Below, one piece after another: positions 7,601 through 8,937 of a DNA stretch of 8,937 nucleotides; the first letter of the stretch is position 1, and the number at the start of each line of letters is the position of its first letter. This stretch comes from Symbiobacteriaceae bacterium (lineage in GTDB: Bacteria; Bacillota; JAAYKD01; WRDA01): NCBI GenBank assembly GCA_009779515.1, contig WREE01000085.1:1-8937 (forward strand), written 5' to 3'. The notes below the pieces were generated by a model. The model had not been told where the DNA came from, did not search any database, and saw only the letters and a list, made by a program, of their open reading frames with translations. A program made the position numbers and the translations under genes.

Positions 7601-8712
7601 GAAATAGTAACAGTTTCGCTATGTTTAAGATCAAAACGTCCGACAGCCGCGTTAAATATGGCGCTTTGAGGATTGACAGATATACCTTCACCCTGGAGGT
7701 TAACCGACTTAGTTTCCACAGCATCATCGCCATAAAAGAGCCGGAAGTTGAAGATGGAGCTGCTGTCGGCAGGGGTTAGCTCCTTAGTTACCTTGAGGTT
7801 GCCTATACCTTTGGTGTTAGTAAAGGCAAGTATCTGCTCTTCCCCTGGGGTTAGCTCAAAGGAGGCTTTTTCCCCTGTGCCGTCATCCCCGTTTTTGAGG
7901 GTATAATTCGTGGCGTAACCGGTGTTACCACTTTCGGTAACACGGTAAGAGCCTGGCTCTAAGCCGGATATTTTGAGGTTGCCTCCGTTAACTAACTTAA
8001 ACTGACCGTTTTTGGTGGGGTTGATAATGGCATTGGGGTTACTGACACGGCCATGGAGCAGTAAGAAGGCGAAGTCCACGGGAATGTAAACTTCATTAGC
8101 GGGATCTAGCATTTCCAGGGTGAAAACAAAGGGGGTAGTATCTGGGGTGGGAACTACCGTTTTGCTGACGGTCAGGCTGGCAGTCTGTTGGGAGAAATTG
8201 TTTTCGGTTGCCGGCATGAGATGGCTGAGTTTAGTAGTATCGATTTTCAGATACAATATCCCGTTGACCACTTCGTAAAGGTATTTGCCGAAGTTGGACT
8301 GAGGAAGACCAGCAGGCTCACTGATGCCCGTATCACCTTCAGTATAGTGGGCGTAGAAGCGAGTATCCCCTTCTACCAAACCGTTCAAGGAGTTATCGGC
8401 AGCACGGAGCTTGTCATACTCATAGGCTTTTGCTTCAGGCGTCCACGCTTCTTCCCGCCAAATAACCACCCATTTGCCCTGTTTGATGGCAATTACAGGG
8501 TTCTGTCTGGTATCGATAATAAAAAATGAACCTTGCCTGACGATACCGGGGATATTGGTTGGGGAGGCATTACTGGGAATCTTGTTGCCGTTTAAGTACA
8601 CTACCTCAGCATTAATAGGGACACTGCTCAAAGTCAGGACAAAGGAAGAAACCAAAATAAAGGCCAAGACACGAAGGTATCCTCTAGGTAGTTGTGCCCA
8701 AAGTTTTCTCAT
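4693..8712 (-). CDS. Giant LPxTG cell-wall-anchored protein with eight tandem isopeptide-type pilin/Cna-B domains
   Basis: This 1339-residue surface protein has: a signal peptide at 1-35 (basic RKLWAQLPRGYLR, hydrophobic core, cleavage after INA); an unrecognised Trp/Tyr-containing domain at 36-175; eight beta-sandwich repeats at about 178-300, 305-428, 436-557, 568-691, 702-814, 819-944, 945-1066 and 1074-1156; a Pro/Thr stalk at 1159-1247; an acidic Trp-rich segment at 1259-1300; LPNTG at 1306-1310; a membrane helix at 1313-1332; and the tail KRRENAS. Domains 1-6 resemble DUF5979-like surface repeats, domain 7 the FctA/Spy0128 pilin isopeptide fold, and domain 8 Cna-B (NKHWVGD). Each keeps Lys in the first strand, Glu mid-domain and Asn in the last strand, as in self-formed Lys-Asn isopeptide bonds. 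It is probably an adhesin or stalk attached to peptidoglycan by a sortase encoded elsewhere. ATG 8712 is preceded by AAAGGAGG at an unusually long 12-nt distance. Surface anchoring is firm; binding partner unknown. Confidence 0.92.
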   Translation of the reverse strand: MRKLWAQLPRGYLRVLAFILVSSFVLTLSSVPINAEVVYLNGNKIPSNASPTNIPGIVRQGSFFIIDTRQNPVIAIKQGKWVVIWREEAWTPEAKAYEYDKLRAADNSLNGLVEGDTRFYAHYTEGDTGISEPAGLPQSNFGKYLYEVVNGILYLKIDTTKLSHLMPATENNFSQQTASLTVSKTVVPTPDTTPFVFTLEMLDPANEVYIPVDFAFLLLHGRVSNPNAIINPTKNGQFKLVNGGNLKISGLEPGSYRVTESGNTGYATNYTLKNGDDGTGEKASFELTPGEEQILAFTNTKGIGNLKVTKELTPADSSSIFNFRLFYGDDAVETKSVNLQGEGISVNPQSAIFNAAVGRFDLKHSETVTISGLPVGNYLLVEYTTGYVVSYTVSKGDEPLGNSTGDPDPESAPFTITADETTHVVFNNQAPHIPKAILHLTKVTTTNNPKALSSDPLPFTFRIEGPRGLVDLSSYSGGTANGLITLLANVSSFTDVSIELPPGIYQITEIADDIVREVGYNIQINGEEPGISVSKEFTIEFLELADGDRAEVLFINYLKTEEEDPDELSLTLRKSVFAFGNEELQEASFEFTVVFTAPLEQSNICPIVSNYPDLLGETLNWDVEVTISLQDGEVVSFSHIPVGSSVKVTELLGESESSPWVTMYTKNGLPVEGNAAEFTLQQNTTLHFLNTVASEISEDEPYSLEITKTVSDFGDEDSKAYPFEFWVNFGTGNDAGVMITLPGAEPVPYLNNTRFSLKHDETATLSNIKAGVNYSIGEGIYHDIGYYLTLLGNSASLSGTGLAGSTVEVFIENTRVLRGTLQLEKIVIPVILPSGRDYHDSSAEDGFNFTILFDPLTLPRDHGILLAKNSEVTSPFTNGMTITLADGDTATLLNVPLEVEYTISETSRGDYECNREDGVAEGCFIENDENNLFIIEQFVNIYRNLPLTFQGSKLMAGAPLASKQFTFETVELIEEEATDDPVVISHDATGAIEFPTLHYSSPGTHLYRIKEIDLENPLYNYDASVFEIVVEITEDEDNFNQLAATVEYYQIIGEERIQAQIVFHNSYNPPPITTLTVNKHWVGDTVSQRPASVQVQLYANGVASGSPVTLNAGNNWSHTWTELSTATTWTADEVNVPSNYTSSLATTGTTVTITNTRVYPGNNNPPSSGGPDNPINPPPQPTSPPTSPPTRPPTDPPTDPPTDPPTTNDNPSSPTSPGNNGGNPPPPIVNRPEEPGVNPTEPREDIPDGVVPQAPGNYLQAGEDEWEWIEFGPDGVPLGTWTFDPEEGVWVFVEFPPPLSDFTPPLPNTGGVPYHLLLSGLGTVLLAGGIFLKRRENAS
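4783..4797 (-). other. LPNTG sortase sorting signal
   Basis: Codons for LPNTG, residues 1306-1310 of the giant protein. A hydrophobic stretch HLLLSGLGTVLLAGGIFL and the basic tail KRRENAS follow. This is the standard tripartite signal cleaved by class A/housekeeping-type sortases between Thr and Gly. No sortase gene is in the window. Confidence 0.95.
5101..5172 (-). repeat. 12-bp tandem repeat encoding PTxP units
   Basis: Six 12-bp units encode PTSP, PTSP, PTRP and three PTDP (residues 1181-1204), with a partial seventh (PTTN). Units at the PTDP end are near-identical at DNA level; the others have drifted. It forms part of the extended proline-rich stalk that would carry the folded domains through the cell wall. 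Such repeats can change copy number by slippage. Confidence 0.85.
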
Positions 8713-8732
8713 GTTACTAAGTAACCTCCTTT
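8713..8732 (-). promoter_or_regulatory. Unusual ribosome binding site: perfect SD, 12-nt spacer, palindrome before ATG
   Basis: AAAGGAGG (8732-8725) is a full anti-16S match, but it is followed by 12 nt before ATG 8712, longer than the usual 5-9. The last G of the SD plus the spacer form the perfect palindrome GTTACT-T-AGTAAC (8725-8713). Folding would pull the SD closer to the ATG, or sequester part of it. It sets the start firmly, as no other start codon lies close to this SD. Confidence 0.75.
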
Positions 8733-8809
8733 AACATTTGGTGCTCAGGCTTCATCGCTGCCGATATTTGTGCAGATAAAGGGTGGGTTTGCGTTATCGG
8801 CGGCAACTT
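8713..8809 (-). other. Structured 5' leader of the giant surface-protein gene
   Basis: If transcription starts about 7 nt after the candidate -10 (8821-8816), the leader is about 97 nt. Read on the minus strand, GCCGCCGATA (8804-8795) pairs with TATCGGCAGC (8766-8757) with one C-A mismatch, closing a 28-nt loop. Inside it, GATAA (8798-8794) can instead pair with TTATC (8779-8775), which would break the long stem. No riboswitch class is recognised. The structure is visible; a regulatory role is inference. Confidence 0.4.
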
Positions 8810-8818
8810 AGGTATAAT
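8789..8818 (+). promoter_or_regulatory. Candidate rightward promoter overlapping the leftward one
   Basis: On the plus strand, TTGCGT (8789-8794), an 18-nt spacer and a perfect TATAAT (8813-8818). It would transcribe out of the right edge of the window. Its -10 shares bases 8816-8818 with the candidate leftward -10, so the two could not be occupied together. No convincing gene is visible to its right inside the window. Confidence 0.3.
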
Positions 8819-8844
8819 GTATCATAGATACCATGGGAACACAA
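8816..8844 (-). promoter_or_regulatory. Candidate promoter of the giant surface-protein gene (extended -10)
   Basis: Read on the minus strand, TTGTGT (8844-8839), a 17-nt spacer and TACATT (8821-8816) preceded by TGA, giving an extended -10 (TGATACATT). The spacer contains the inverted repeat GTATC-TAT-GATAC, which could be an operator. The -35 matches only three of six consensus bases, so activation or another sigma factor is possible. Confidence 0.45.
8819..8831. promoter_or_regulatory. Inverted repeat GTATC-ATA-GATAC, candidate operator
   Basis: A perfect 5-bp inverted repeat with a 3-nt centre lies between the candidate -35 and -10 of the giant gene. A second palindrome, TGTAT-TC-ATACA (8865-8876), lies about 46 bp away. 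Both contain TGTAT. The position suits a repressor site, but no regulator family is recognised. Confidence 0.35.
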
Positions 8845-8912
8845 CCATATTCTTTCGATTACATTGTATTCATACATTTTACGCTGGACGATATGCCATT
8901 AAAAAAACGCTG

Positions 8913-8932
8913 AAAAAAAGGGAGTACCAGGC
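8913..8932. other. Edge element: half-terminator or ribosome binding site of a gene outside the window
   Basis: On the minus strand, GCCTGGTACTCCC (8932-8920) is followed by seven T (8919-8913). This is what the 3' arm and U-tract of an intrinsic terminator would look like if the 5' arm lies beyond the edge. On the plus strand the same bases read AAAGGGAG, which could be a Shine-Dalgarno for a start codon just past 8937. The sequence available cannot decide between these. Confidence 0.25.
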
Positions 8933-8937
8933 TAAAA

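Noticed and set aside
8713..8812. Cyclic-di-GMP-I (GEMM) riboswitch in the leader of the surface-protein gene
   Set aside because: GATAACGCAAACCCACC resembles the first conserved half of that class, but the second half (GGGACGCAAAGCC-like) and the tetraloop-receptor layout are missing. A covariance-model search would decide.
8881..8912. Direct repeat ACGCTG at 8881-8886 and 8907-8912
   Set aside because: Six bases repeated once in a short region is expected by chance, and it fits no promoter or operator geometry.
8833..8913. 26-residue plus-strand ORF (MGTQPYSFDYIVFIHF...) after the rightward TATAAT
   Set aside because: No Shine-Dalgarno before its ATG, only about 15 nt from the -10, and no recognisable features; too little to call a gene.

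Overview
The window looks like a chromosomal piece of an anaerobic, mid-GC, Gram-positive bacterium of the Bacillota (Clostridia-like). Three things point there: a ferredoxin-dependent 2-oxoacid oxidoreductase operon, strong GGAGG-type ribosome binding sites with GTG and TTG starts in use, and a very large LPxTG cell-wall-anchored protein. No species can be named from the sequence alone.

Left part (1-2736, + strand): the end of an unidentified upstream gene, then a tight four-gene operon in the order delta, alpha, beta, gamma (korD-korA-korB-korC). It encodes a 2-oxoglutarate-type 2-oxoacid:ferredoxin oxidoreductase. The enzyme would convert a 2-oxoacid and CoA to acyl-CoA and CO2 with reduction of ferredoxin, or run in the carboxylating direction. 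Genes abut or overlap by a few bases and each has its own strong ribosome binding site. No promoter is visible, so transcription probably starts left of the window. A short convergent gap (2737-2785) holds a probable terminator.

Middle and right part (2786-8712, - strand): two surface or secreted proteins. The upstream one (8712 to 4693) is a 1339-residue sortase substrate: signal peptide, an unrecognised N-terminal domain, eight consecutive beta-sandwich pilin/Cna-B-like domains, a proline-threonine stalk, a Trp/acidic segment, LPNTG, a membrane helix and a basic tail. Each of the eight domains keeps a Lys...Glu...Asn triad of the kind that forms internal isopeptide bonds. A strong intrinsic terminator follows it. 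The downstream gene (4429 to 2786) encodes a secreted PHP-domain metallohydrolase of the CehA/McbA type with an extra C-terminal domain. It has its own likely promoter and so is probably a separate transcription unit.

Far right (8713-8937): the control region of the giant surface protein. It contains a candidate extended -10 promoter overlapping an opposite-facing TATAAT, two small palindromes, a leader of about 97 nt with a long stem that has a competing alternative pairing, and an unusual palindrome between the Shine-Dalgarno and the ATG. The last 18 bases may be half of a terminator or a ribosome binding site of a gene outside the window. No sortase, transposase, tRNA, rRNA or CRISPR array is seen. 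The most unusual content is the giant isopeptide-rich protein, its unexplained N-terminal domain and its structured leader, with the secreted PHP hydrolase next to it.
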